From positions 124,001-188,000 of the forward strand of contig JACRIK010000030.1 in the NCBI GenBank assembly GCA_016235865.1: a stretch of 64,000 nucleotides of DNA, written 5' to 3'. The translations under genes and the position numbers were made by a program. How positions within the stretch are numbered: position 1 is the first letter of the stretch; every line of letters starts with the position of its first letter. Source of the DNA: Planctomycetota bacterium. Its GTDB lineage: Bacteria > Planctomycetota > MHYJ01 > JACQXL01. This document shows, piece by piece, positions 26,361 through 33,612 of this stretch. Under the pieces are notes generated by a model that was not told the DNA's origin, ran no database searches, and worked only from the letters and a program-made list of their open reading frames with translations.

Positions 26361-26666
26361 ATGGCGGACAAACAATTGAAATGCGCGGAATGTGGCGGCG
26401 ACTTCGTGTTCACAGAACAGGAGCAGCAGTTCCACCAGGAAAAAGGGTACACAAACGAACCGAAGAGGTGCCCGACTTGCCGGCAGAACAGACGTAACCA
26501 GTTTGGTGGTCGTGATGGTGGCGGTTTTCGCGGCGAACGCGTTCGCACCGAGGTAACTTGTGCGGGTTGCGGCCAGCCGACAACGGTTCCATTTAAACCC
26601 AGATTAAACAAGCCAGTGTATTGTGATGGTTGTTTTGCGAAAAACAAATCATCGTCTGGCCAATAG
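26361..26666 (+). CDS. Zinc-ribbon protein with two CxxC modules
   Basis: 101 residues. The first module (residues 7-45) has CAECGG and CPTCR around a FTEQEQQFHQEKGYTNEPKR segment, the probable-zinc-ribbon domain often joined to cold-shock or RNA-binding proteins. The second (about 66-93) has CAGCGQ and CDGCF 17 residues apart, the CxxC-x17-CxxC domain. A Gly/Arg-rich linker joins them (GGRDGGGFRGERVR). It is likely a small nucleic-acid-binding protein. GAAAGGAG precedes the ATG. The bS21 gene follows after a palindromic element. Confidence 0.8.
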   Translation: MADKQLKCAECGGDFVFTEQEQQFHQEKGYTNEPKRCPTCRQNRRNQFGGRDGGGFRGERVRTEVTCAGCGQPTTVPFKPRLNKPVYCDGCFAKNKSSSGQ

Positions 26667-26680
26667 GATAGACTAAAATT

Positions 26681-26772
26681 TTCTTCTCGGACGGGGTTAC
26701 TCATCCGGCCATAATAATTTTACAACTTGGGCTCGGAAGTTCTCTCAGGGGTGTTGACCCCGTCCGGAAGAA
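26681..26772. repeat. CCCCG-arm palindromic element B (reversed arms)
   Basis: TTCTTCTCGGACGGGGT (26681-26697) is mirrored by ACCCCGTCCGGAAGAA (26757-26772), with one extra base in the left arm. The G-rich arm comes first, opposite to elements A and C-F. It sits between two genes and its right arm provides TTGACC just before the bS21 -10 box. Confidence 0.65.
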
Positions 26773-26779
26773 ATTGCGG

Positions 26780-26785
26780 TATAAT
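26780..26785 (+). promoter_or_regulatory. -10 box of a probable leaderless bS21 transcript
   Basis: A perfect TATAAT ends 6 bases before the ATG at 26792. The nearest -35-like sequence, TTGACC at 26754-26759, is 20 bases away, which is longer than ideal. Confidence 0.45.
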
Positions 26786-26791
26786 CAGAAT

Positions 26792-26989
26792 ATGTCAGGC
26801 GTAAGAATAAGAGTGGAAGGTTCAATCGACAGGGCGCTCAAGCACTTCAAACAGAAATGCATTGATGCCAACATTTTCAACGAGCTTAAAAGAGTCGCCT
26901 ATTTCGAGAAACCCAGCGCCATAAAGAGAAAAGACAATCAGCGCAAGCTCCGCACCTCCCAGAAATTCAGCAAGCACCGGCCCAAATAA
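26792..26989 (+). CDS. rpsU: Ribosomal protein bS21
   Basis: 65 residues. VRIRVEGSIDRALKHFKQKC and FEKPSAIKRKDNQRKLR match bS21, a small basic 30S protein near the anti-Shine-Dalgarno end of 16S rRNA. The ATG at 26792 is chosen over a TTG at 26774, because the latter would translate the -10 box. No ribosome binding site exists, and the transcript probably starts at the ATG. This is consistent with a protein whose own level affects Shine-Dalgarno use, though that link is inference. Confidence 0.9.
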   Translation: MSGVRIRVEGSIDRALKHFKQKCIDANIFNELKRVAYFEKPSAIKRKDNQRKLRTSQKFSKHRPK

Positions 26990-26995
26990 CGAAAA

Positions 26996-27069
26996 TGCAA
27001 CCACGAATAGACACTAATTAGCACGAATGAAATATTATTAGTGTTTATTTGTGTTAATTCGTGGTTGCA
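26996..27069. repeat. TGCAACCACGAAT palindromic repeat
   Basis: TGCAACCACGAAT is mirrored by ATTCGTGGTTGCA across 74 bases, with internal GACACTAATTAGCACGAAT and TTAGTGTTTATTTGTG. It belongs to the same broad class as the CCACAGATT repeats. Confidence 0.75.
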
Positions 27070-27114
27070 AACTTTCCCTTCAGAATTACCCGTCATTTGC
27101 CGATAGATCCTCAT

Positions 27115-28029
27115 ATGAAAATCCCCCAGGGCTTAGTGCATGGCATAAAACGCTGCGCCATTCCGGCATTGGTGCTTGGCACGACCGTCTTCCTGCTGCT
27201 GATCATCCACCGCAAGGTCTATGCTCATTACGCCATGGAGTCTCAATATCAAATCAATCTGGCGCCTTTGGAAGTCCTGGCCTCACCGGACTGGTGCAAT
27301 GACCCGTCATTTGAGGACGCCATCCGTTCTTCCATGAAACTGGACGGCCGGGTATCCCTATTTGACCAAGACCTGATTCCGCGCCTGCTGGATAAATACG
27401 AAAACAATCCCTGGGTGGCCCGGGTGGACTCGATAGAAAAGCAGTTCCCCAACAAACTCAGCGTCAAACTGGAACTGCGCCGGCCGGTGGTGTTGGTGGA
27501 ATTAAAGAAATGGAACAACCGCAGTTTCTATTATATGGTGGACAAGGACTCAATCCGGATACCGGGCGAATATTATACCGTGCCGAATCTGCCCATAACC
27601 CTGCCCATCGTGGTCGGGGTGCGCAATTCGCCGCCTCTGCCCGGCCAGAAGTGGCAGGACCAGGGCCTGACCGACGCCATTGACGTTGCCTGCGTCTTCA
27701 AGCAATACGACGTCTATCCCAAGCTGGACGTGGCGGCCATAGACATCACCAACAGTGGCGGCAAGAGAAACAAGCAGTCCAGCGAACTCGTTATCCTGAC
27801 CAAAAACCACACCCAGATAGAATGGGGCCGGCCGGTCAATACCGACAAGCCCTTTGAATTATCCGCCGCCGAGAAAATCAAGAACCTCTGCCGGGTGCTG
27901 GAGGTCTCGCCCCAGCTACAGGGCATCAAGATGGTCAAGGTCCAGTTTGACCAGCCGTATATCGTCCTGCAGGAACCGGCCCTTAAGAAGACCAATTCGG
28001 CCCAGACCCCGGACAAACGCACAAGGTAA
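27115..28029 (+). CDS. ftsQ: FtsQ/DivIB-like cell division protein
   Basis: About 304 residues. A membrane helix (around residues 16-33, ALVLGTTVFLLLIIHRKVY) is followed by a periplasmic part with a POTRA-like domain. The segment NNPWVARVDSIEKQFPNKLS with VKLELRRPVVLVE is the FtsQ signature. FtsQ links early and late divisome proteins at midcell. The ATG at 27115 is preferred because the longer GTG-started form would read through the repeat at 26996-27069. No other fts or mur gene is adjacent, unlike the usual dcw cluster. The gene symbol is tentative. Confidence 0.75.
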   Translation: MKIPQGLVHGIKRCAIPALVLGTTVFLLLIIHRKVYAHYAMESQYQINLAPLEVLASPDWCNDPSFEDAIRSSMKLDGRVSLFDQDLIPRLLDKYENNPWVARVDSIEKQFPNKLSVKLELRRPVVLVELKKWNNRSFYYMVDKDSIRIPGEYYTVPNLPITLPIVVGVRNSPPLPGQKWQDQGLTDAIDVACVFKQYDVYPKLDVAAIDITNSGGKRNKQSSELVILTKNHTQIEWGRPVNTDKPFELSAAEKIKNLCRVLEVSPQLQGIKMVKVQFDQPYIVLQEPALKKTNSAQTPDKRTR

Positions 28030-28135
28030 TATCTTGGGCAAGCGGGATAGACCCCACATTTCCTAATGCTTGATTTCCCTGCATGGCAAGCCATCGTTTT
28101 CTAAAAACTGCCTTTTCAATCTTGCCTCCACGATA

Positions 28136-28355
28136 GTTACTATCTAGCTCCACGATAGGCACTACCTAATCCCTTGGTAGGCACTACCTAACCCCTTGGT
28201 AGGCACTATCTAACTCTTAGATAGGCACTACCCAGCTCATTGATAGGCACTATCTAGCTCCTTGGTAGGCACTACCCAGCTCATTGATAGGCACTATCTA
28301 GCTCCTTGGTAGGCACTACCCAGCTCCTAGGTAGGTACTACCTACGGCTAACCAG
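28136..28355. repeat. Tandem array 2: 10 units of exactly 22 bp
   Basis: Units begin at 28136, 28158, 28180 and onward to 28334 with no indels. Each contains a 13-base inverted repeat: GGTAG-GCA-CTACC or GATAG-GCA-CTATC. Several units change both arms together, so pairing is kept. The unit sequence is unrelated to array 1, but the period is the same. Confidence 0.95.
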
Positions 28356-28356
28356 G

Positions 28357-28560
28357 GAGGGGGGATACCCTACCCCCCACCGGCTAAGGATTGACCATAG
28401 TGTAACCCTAATATTATCAATATGTTAAAAATTGGGCATCATGAAAATATCTATTGAAACCTAAACTTTTCACATTTTGGTTGTGCCAAAATATTAATTT
28501 TTAAACTGAAAAGTTTATCATTCACCTATGCCACGAAAACCGTCTTTTATAGTATTAACC
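28357..28560 (+). mobile_element. Conserved array-associated block, copy A, with truncated HTH gene
   Basis: Begins with the hairpin AGGGGGGATACCC/TACCCCCCACC and matches 55696-55900 over about 190 bases with few substitutions. Shared parts are TGTAACCCTAATATTATC, the inverted repeat AAACTTTTCA (28463-28472) with TGAAAAGTTT (28507-28516), and the start of the HTH gene at 28528 (MPRKPSFI). After codon 8 the similarity ends and the frame continues into unrelated sequence. Confidence 0.8.
28528..28560 (+). pseudogene. 5' fragment of the small HTH gene
   Basis: The first eight codons (MPRKPSFI) and the upstream block equal those of the intact gene at 55869. The sequence then diverges just after the shared TTAACC. 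The 61-codon frame here encodes no HTH motif, so this is a broken copy. Confidence 0.7.
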
Positions 28561-28569
28561 ATTAATCTA

Positions 28570-28610
28570 GGGACACAATACTCATTTATTAGAAATAGGT
28601 ATTGTGTCCC
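28570..28610. repeat. GGGACACAATAC hairpin
   Basis: GGGACACAATAC (28570-28581) is mirrored perfectly by GTATTGTGTCCC (28599-28610) with a 17-base AT-rich loop. It starts soon after the truncation point of the HTH copy, so it may be the end of an inserted element. Resemblance to hairpins near REP-associated transposases is a recollection, not a search result. Confidence 0.55.
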
Positions 28611-28621
28611 CGGATTCGAAG

Positions 28622-28741
28622 GTGGCTGGCGCTCAGGCGCTGGTGCCGGTAACCGGGGGGAGTTTCCAGTATTCATTTATCGATGCGTATGGGACGGTAA
28701 GCATGACATTTAATCCGTATGTGATGGGGTACATCGTGTAG
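28622..28741 (+). pseudogene. Possible 3' remnant of an unidentified gene
   Basis: A frame of about 40 codons without a start (VAGAQALVPVTGGSFQYSF onward, ending YVMGYIV and a stop) lies just after the hairpin. It reads like the C-terminus of a beta-rich or secreted protein. It may equally be chance; I do not recognise it. Confidence 0.2.
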
Positions 28742-28773
28742 CGTAGAGCTTATAGCGTATACGGGACGCGGAT

Positions 28774-28838
28774 AACCACAGATTGCACTGATTTCCCTGA
28801 TTATATAAAATCTGCGTAATCTGTGTCATCTGTGGTTT
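28774..28838. repeat. Dispersed CCACAGATT-type repeat
   Basis: AACCACAGATTGCACTGATT faces AATCTGTGTCATCTGTGGTT. Its right end touches the stop codon of the HEAT gene on the minus strand. Confidence 0.65.
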
Positions 28839-29313
28839 ACTTCTTCTTTGCGTCTTCTATCGCGTTGACCGGCACGCCGAGTTCGCGCAGGGCTATTTCA
28901 GCGTAGTTGCGCACAGATTCGCTTTTATCTTTGAGTAATTTCTTTATCTCAGGGATGGCTTCTTTAGCGTTAATGTCTGATAATGTACAAAGAGTCGACT
29001 GACGAATTAACGAATCATTATCATGTAATAATTTGGTAACTTCCGGGATTGACTCCTTAGCATCAAGTTTGCCCAACGCGTAAACAGCCCACGCACGTAT
29101 CTCCATGGCATCATTCTGTAATAGTTTAGTAATCTCATGAATTGACGCTCTATCTCCGAGCTTGATAAGTGTCTGAATAGAATTGCAGCACACTGTTATA
29201 TCTTTGTCGTGAAGTTGCCTGCGGGCAACGCTGACAGGATTATACCACATTATCCCGGTGGCGGTAAGGAGAGCGCAGGCGAGACCGATTGCAATGAGCA
29301 GGGTCTTGATCAT
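28837..29313 (-). CDS. Membrane-anchored HEAT-repeat protein
   Basis: 158 residues. A single hydrophobic segment (3-22) is followed by about four HEAT/PBS-lyase-like repeats (SIHEITKLLQNDAMEIRAWA, SIPEVTKLLHDNDSLIRQST, AIPEIKKLLKDKSESVRNYA). It overlaps the GspG-like gene by 4 bases, so translation is coupled. The N-terminal anchors of both proteins share an IGLACAL segment. Function unknown; a protein-binding role outside the cytoplasm is inferred. Confidence 0.75.
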   Translation of the reverse strand: MIKTLLIAIGLACALLTATGIMWYNPVSVARRQLHDKDITVCCNSIQTLIKLGDRASIHEITKLLQNDAMEIRAWAVYALGKLDAKESIPEVTKLLHDNDSLIRQSTLCTLSDINAKEAIPEIKKLLKDKSESVRNYAEIALRELGVPVNAIEDAKKK

Positions 29314-29720
29314 TTATTTCTTATCACAATAATTTCATCACCTGTTCCATCCTTACCATCCGGGCCGAAAGACCACAAGTCAAAATCCGGACGATTATGC
29401 TGAGAAGGACAGCGATATTGATATGGATTTCCCCACGGGTCTATTATCTCTTTCTTTAAATATGGACCCGTCCAATCTTTAGGAATAGGCGGAATGGTGG
29501 GTTTTTCAAGTAATGCCTTCAGGCCTTGTTCCGTAGTAGGGTAGGCACCATTTTCCATTTGATAGCTATCTAACGCCATGCTAAGATTGCGTATCTGTAT
29601 TTGAGGTGATATTTCATGCCTCTTTATGTTTGGGCTTCTACTCAGTGAAATAACTGCTATTACTACGGCGGCCACGAGGGCGCAGGCCAGGCCGATTACT
29701 ATAAGAATATTTCTATTCAT
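29310..29720 (-). CDS. GspG-like protein lacking a prepilin cleavage motif
   Basis: 136 residues. The C-terminal part is plainly GspG-like: LSMALDSYQMENGAYPTTEQ, GLKALLEKP, WTGPYLKKEIIDPWGNPYQY and DLWSFGPDGKDGTGDEI, the calcium-site region of major type II pseudopilins. The N-terminus is an ordinary membrane anchor (IVIGLACALVAAVVIAVISL) without the GFTLIE peptidase site. It would therefore stay membrane-anchored rather than be processed into a pilus. It is coupled to the HEAT gene by a 4-base overlap. Confidence 0.75.
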   Translation of the reverse strand: MNRNILIVIGLACALVAAVVIAVISLSRSPNIKRHEISPQIQIRNLSMALDSYQMENGAYPTTEQGLKALLEKPTIPPIPKDWTGPYLKKEIIDPWGNPYQYRCPSQHNRPDFDLWSFGPDGKDGTGDEIIVIRNK

Positions 29721-29723
29721 ATT

Positions 29724-29756
29724 TTAATCTGTGTAAATCTGTGTAATCTGTGGTTA
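29724..29756. repeat. Dispersed CCACAGATT-type repeat (half)
   Basis: AATCTGTGTAAATCTGTGTA followed by ATCTGTGGTTA shows the stepwise repetition of ATCTGTG typical of this family. Confidence 0.6.
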
Positions 29757-29776
29757 CGCCTCGTCCCTCACGGGAC

Positions 29777-30199
29777 TCACTGCTGTTCGTACTTTAACAC
29801 CGTGGCTGTGCCCTCAATGACCGCGAGCTTGGCCTGGTTATAGACCGTGGTCTTCATCTTGAGGATTTTCTTCTTTTCTGACTTTTCCAGCACCTCGCAG
29901 ACCGCGGTTAAGGTATCGCCAATCTTTACCGGCGCCTTGAATTGCAGTTCTTGGGACAGGTAAATCGTATTCGGTCCGGGCAGTTTGGTGCCCAGCACGG
30001 TTGAGATTAAGCTGCCGACCAGGAATCCGTGGGCAATCCGGGTCTTGAACAGTCCGGCCTTGGCGAATTCCTCGTCAATATGGACCGGATTGAAGTCGCC
30101 GGAGATTTTGGCAAAGTCGTTGATGTCGGTCTCGCTGACGGTCTTGGAAAACGAGGCCTGGTCGCCTACCTTGATGTCGGCGTATTTCAGTTCGCTCAT
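29777..30199 (-). CDS. phaJ: (R)-specific enoyl-CoA hydratase, MaoC family
   Basis: 140 residues with the hot-dog fold. The hydratase-2 motif SGDFNPVHIDEEFA holds the catalytic Asp35 and His40, followed by AHGFLVGSLIS. It makes (R)-3-hydroxyacyl-CoA from enoyl-CoA, feeding PHA synthase. AAGGAG precedes the ATG. Its position just downstream of phaC on the same strand supports this substrate supply role. Confidence 0.88.
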   Translation of the reverse strand: MSELKYADIKVGDQASFSKTVSETDINDFAKISGDFNPVHIDEEFAKAGLFKTRIAHGFLVGSLISTVLGTKLPGPNTIYLSQELQFKAPVKIGDTLTAVCEVLEKSEKKKILKMKTTVYNQAKLAVIEGTATVLKYEQQ

Positions 30200-30241
30200 A
30201 TATTCTCCTTGCTGTCTACTGACTACTGTTTACTGCCTACT

Positions 30242-31351
30242 TTACTTTGACCGTTTAATTATCCACTCGCTCATCCGCGGGCAGATTTCCTTCTGGCTCT
30301 TGGACGAGACGAAGATGCCAATATGTCCGGTCGGGAACGAGGCAATCTCGGTGTCGTCACTGCCGGTGCATTTGGTGAATTCCCGGGAGCAGGCCGGAGG
30401 CACCAGATGGTCATACTCGGCAAAGATATTCAGGACCGGCATGGTGATGTTCTTTAGGTTCACGGTCTTGTCGCCGATTTTGAGCTGGTTCTTGACCAGC
30501 AGGTTCTTTTGGTAGCAGTCGCCGATGAATTGTTTCCAGGCCGCTCCAACCTGGTCCGGCGAGTCGAATATCCATTTTTCCATCCGGATGAAGTTGTTGA
30601 CGAAGTCCTTGTCGTCGATATTTATCATGAACCCGATGTATTTGTCCATGACCAGCCGGAAGGGGTTCATGAGCAGGAATCCGATGTTCATAAAGTCGCC
30701 CGGGATATTGCCGAATGATTTGGCCATCTTCTCCACGTCCAGGCCCTTGGACCAGACGTTTAAGAGGCCGGTGTCGGTATCGAAATCAATCGGCGCCACG
30801 ATGGTAATCAGGTTCTTAATCTTGTCCGGGTGCAGTGCCGCATAGATGGCCGAGAAGGTGCCGCCCTGGCAGATGCCGGCCAGGGTGAGTTTGGATTCGC
30901 CGGACAGTTCCAACACCTTGTCCACGGCGTTATTGAGATAGCCCTCGATGTAGTCCTCGAGGGTGATGAACTTGTCCATCGGAGCCGGATAGCCCCAGTC
31001 AATCAGATAGACGTCAATGCCCTGATTGAGCAGGTATTGGATGACGCTCCGGCCCGGGTTGAGGTCGAGCATATACTGGCGGTTGACCAGTGCGTAGGAT
31101 ATTAACATGGGCGGTGTATGGAGTTTCTTCTGGACGGGAATATAATGGAAGACCTTCATCCGGTCTTCCTGGTAGACCAGTTCGGACGGCGTGGTGGCGG
31201 TGGCCGTGTCCATCGGGTTGGTTAGGATTTCCATGCCCTTGAGGAATTTCTTCTGAAGGAAGTCCAGCTCCTGGGCGAAGTTGATTTTGGTGGCGGTCGG
31301 CGCGGCGCCTTTGTCGCCCTGGCTCTTGGGAGCCTCTTTCGTCTTTGGCAT
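30242..31351 (-). CDS. phaC: Class III poly(R)-hydroxyalkanoate synthase subunit PhaC
   Basis: 369 residues, the short length of class III. The alpha/beta-hydrolase fold carries the lipase-like box GICQGG with nucleophile Cys161, plus Asp314 (FAEYDHLVPP) and His343 (TGHIGIF). It polymerises hydroxyacyl-CoA into storage granules together with PhaE. An Ala/Lys/Pro-rich N-terminus of about 20 residues precedes the domain. It lies 9 bases after the phaE stop, forming phaE-phaC-phaJ. Confidence 0.94.
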   Translation of the reverse strand: MPKTKEAPKSQGDKGAAPTATKINFAQELDFLQKKFLKGMEILTNPMDTATATTPSELVYQEDRMKVFHYIPVQKKLHTPPMLISYALVNRQYMLDLNPGRSVIQYLLNQGIDVYLIDWGYPAPMDKFITLEDYIEGYLNNAVDKVLELSGESKLTLAGICQGGTFSAIYAALHPDKIKNLITIVAPIDFDTDTGLLNVWSKGLDVEKMAKSFGNIPGDFMNIGFLLMNPFRLVMDKYIGFMINIDDKDFVNNFIRMEKWIFDSPDQVGAAWKQFIGDCYQKNLLVKNQLKIGDKTVNLKNITMPVLNIFAEYDHLVPPACSREFTKCTGSDDTEIASFPTGHIGIFVSSKSQKEICPRMSEWIIKRSK

Positions 31352-31360
31352 AATGTTTCT

Positions 31361-32416
31361 TTAATCCTTTCGTTTCTTGGTCAGCAGTTTTTCCAGCTCT
31401 TTGATTCTCTTCTTCAGGTTGTAGAGCTCCTGGTAGACGTCGTCAATCTCGGTCCGGGTGATGATGGGCGTTGATTTGAGCATCTCTTCGACCACGGCAA
31501 AGTGGTTATTGCGGAAATCGAGATACGAATCCAGCGTGGTCTTGATGGACTGGCCAAAGGCCGGGGTCTTGAACAGCTGGTAGAACCGGTCTTCAAAGGT
31601 CTTGACCAGGAGTTCGTAGAACTGCTTGTATTTTTCTTGGGTTACCTCGCCCTTGAGGATGGTCTGGGCCTTTTGGGCCAGTTCCTCGATGGTGGCCTTG
31701 CTGGGCGAATAGAGGACCATATTGAAATCAACCGTGGCGCCGCAGTATTTCATGAAGGAGTCGATGCTCTTGTGGATTTTTTCCAGCACCTGGCGCGAGG
31801 GGCCGACCATGGGCATCTTGAGGAACTTGCCGAAGGCCGATTCGTAGCCCTGCATCCAGGAATCGTAGAGTTCCTTGTATTTGGCCGGGTCCTGCTTGCC
31901 CTTGAATACGTCGCCCATTTGCCCCGAGAGTTTGGTCCAATTTTCCACGAAGGGTTTGTAATTCTGGTCGTAGAACTGCGAGAAGTTCTCCAGTGATTTC
32001 TTGATGGAGTCGGAGAAGTCGCCCATATTGTCGGCCGATGGAATGGGCAGTCCGAACAGCTTGCCGAAGACCTCCTTCTGGCTGTCCATCCACATATTCA
32101 GGAGATTCTTCATGGCATCGGGCGATGAGGAGATATTGCCGGCATTGTCGGTCCAGGCCTTGAAGAGTTTCATATAGACGTCGGCCGCCTCGACGAATTT
32201 GGGGAAGATGTTTCCGGACACGCCGGACATGGGCATGTGGTAAAACTGTTTGGCCATCTCGTCGTAACCCTTGAGCCAGTCCGGATATGCCCCGGACATA
32301 TTCGAGTGCATAAACGGGTTGGTCTTCATGGAATCGGAGAATTTGCTCCACATATCGAAGAAGGGATTGGATGGGGTTTCTGATTTTGGCGTTTCGGCCT
32401 GCTTTTCTTTTGGCAT
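31361..32416 (-). CDS. phaE: Class III PHA synthase subunit PhaE
   Basis: 351 residues. The N-terminal FFDMWSKFSDSM, repeated WLKGYDEM, WMDSQKEVFGK and WMQGYESAFGKFLKMPMVG segments, and the final coiled helix (ELYNLKKRIKELEKLL) fit PhaE. PhaE has no active site of its own but is required for PhaC activity in class III enzymes. GGAGAG precedes the ATG. It is the first gene of the operon. Confidence 0.9.
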   Translation of the reverse strand: MPKEKQAETPKSETPSNPFFDMWSKFSDSMKTNPFMHSNMSGAYPDWLKGYDEMAKQFYHMPMSGVSGNIFPKFVEAADVYMKLFKAWTDNAGNISSSPDAMKNLLNMWMDSQKEVFGKLFGLPIPSADNMGDFSDSIKKSLENFSQFYDQNYKPFVENWTKLSGQMGDVFKGKQDPAKYKELYDSWMQGYESAFGKFLKMPMVGPSRQVLEKIHKSIDSFMKYCGATVDFNMVLYSPSKATIEELAQKAQTILKGEVTQEKYKQFYELLVKTFEDRFYQLFKTPAFGQSIKTTLDSYLDFRNNHFAVVEEMLKSTPIITRTEIDDVYQELYNLKKRIKELEKLLTKKRKD

Positions 32417-32497
32417 ATACTCTCCTATCTTTTAATGATTAAACAGGGGTTTAATTTATATTTATAATGTAGAAAAGTCAAGAGATATTTGGTAAAT

Positions 32498-32654
32498 TAG
32501 CCACTGAGCGCCATAAGGGCGCCATGGCGCTTCGGCGCCAGAAGACACCAAGGCACTAAAGGACACAACCCCCCGACCCCCTTTGCTAAGGGGGAGTAGG
32601 GTGAATTATTCCCCCTTAATAAAGGGGGATAAAGGGGGTTGTCTTTGTGGTAAG
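32498..32654. repeat. Nested palindromic repeats upstream of xerC/D
   Basis: Outer arms GCCACTGAG...ACACCAAGGCAC and GTCTTTGTGGT match the 11543-11596 family. Inside the left arm is a GGCGCC hairpin (CCATGGCGCTTCGGCGCC), and inside that structure sits an ACAACCCCCC/GGGGGTTGT element (32565-32642). The second element recurs at 57060-57182. Confidence 0.7.
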
Positions 32655-32671
32655 GTGTTTTTCTTAATAGC

Positions 32672-33598
32672 ATGAAAGAATTAGATTTATTCCTGTCTTA
32701 TCTTGATGTGGAGTGCTCACTTTCCAAGAACACCCTGGATTCCTACCGTTCGGATATAGAGCTGTTTGTCAGATACATCACGGGCGGCAAGAAGGACGCG
32801 GATATTTCACCCGGCAGTATCACCGCCGCCGATATCTACAAATTCAACCAGTTCCAGCGTGGCAAGAACTTTTCCGCCAATACCATCACCCGGCGGATTG
32901 TGGCGCTAAAGATGTTCTTCAAATTCCTGGTGGCCGAAGGGCATCTCAAGTCCGATCCGACTACGTTGGTTGATAAACCAAAACCCTGGCAGAAACTGCC
33001 GGATACGCTTTCGTATATCGACATAGAGAAGATATTCAATGCCTGCGGCGGCAAGAAGCCGCTGGAAATCCGGAATCGGGCAGTGCTGGAGATGCTATAC
33101 GCCACCGGCGCCCGGGTCTCGGAGGTGTCCAACCTGAAACTGACCGATGCCAATCTGGAGGCCGGATACATCCGGTGTTTTGGCAAGGGCTCAAAGGAGC
33201 GGATAGTGCCGATAGGGGAGATGGCGCAGGAATGCCTGAAGAAATATCTTAATGAGGTCAGGCCGGCGCTGGTAAACCCCCACACCAAAAATTTTGGTGA
33301 GGGGGTAAAGCCAGTCAGTCCGCCCAATGTATTTCTGAGCCGGCGCGGAAAGCGCCTGACCCGCGACACAATATGGCGGATACTGGCCTTTTATGCCCGT
33401 CAGGCCGGGCTCAGGGGACGGATACATCCGCATCTGCTGCGGCATTCATTTGCCACGCATCTGCTGGAGCACGGAGCCAATATCCGGTATGTTCAAGAGA
33501 TGCTCGGGCACACGGATATTTCCACCACCCAGATATACACCCATGTGGATAAGGAACGCCTGAAGGCAATTCATAAGCAATTTCATCCCAGGGCGTGA
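32672..33598 (+). CDS. Tyrosine recombinase XerC/XerD
   Basis: 308 residues. The N-terminal SAM-like core-binding domain (1-100) precedes the catalytic domain with Arg148 (ATGARVSE), Lys172-175 region (FGKGSKER), His254 and Arg257 (HPHLLRHSFATHLLEHG), His280 (LGHTDIS) and nucleophile Tyr289. Xer recombinases resolve chromosome dimers at dif. An extra stretch at residues 202-213 (NPHTKNFGEGVK) comes from a palindrome within the gene. No Shine-Dalgarno sequence is visible. No phage or integron genes adjoin, so a housekeeping Xer is more likely than an integrase. Confidence 0.92.
   Translation: MKELDLFLSYLDVECSLSKNTLDSYRSDIELFVRYITGGKKDADISPGSITAADIYKFNQFQRGKNFSANTITRRIVALKMFFKFLVAEGHLKSDPTTLVDKPKPWQKLPDTLSYIDIEKIFNACGGKKPLEIRNRAVLEMLYATGARVSEVSNLKLTDANLEAGYIRCFGKGSKERIVPIGEMAQECLKKYLNEVRPALVNPHTKNFGEGVKPVSPPNVFLSRRGKRLTRDTIWRILAFYARQAGLRGRIHPHLLRHSFATHLLEHGANIRYVQEMLGHTDISTTQIYTHVDKERLKAIHKQFHPRA
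33276..33305. repeat. Palindrome inside the xer gene
   Basis: CCCCC-A-CACCAAAA then A then TTTTGGTG-A-GGGGG: two 14-base arms with one mismatch and a one-base centre. It encodes NPHTKNFGEG, between LNEVRPAL and NVFLSRRGKRLTR, where Xer proteins normally have only a short loop. Confidence 0.8.
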
Positions 33599-33612
33599 GC
33601 GTGGTTTTTATC

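Noticed and set aside
28136-28355. CRISPR array
   Set aside because: Units are directly adjacent 22-mers with no spacers, and no cas gene is in the window. The same holds for the arrays at 819 and 55341.
32672-33598. Integrase of an integron or phage
   Set aside because: The protein matches XerC/XerD in length and motifs and no phage, attachment site or cassette genes adjoin.
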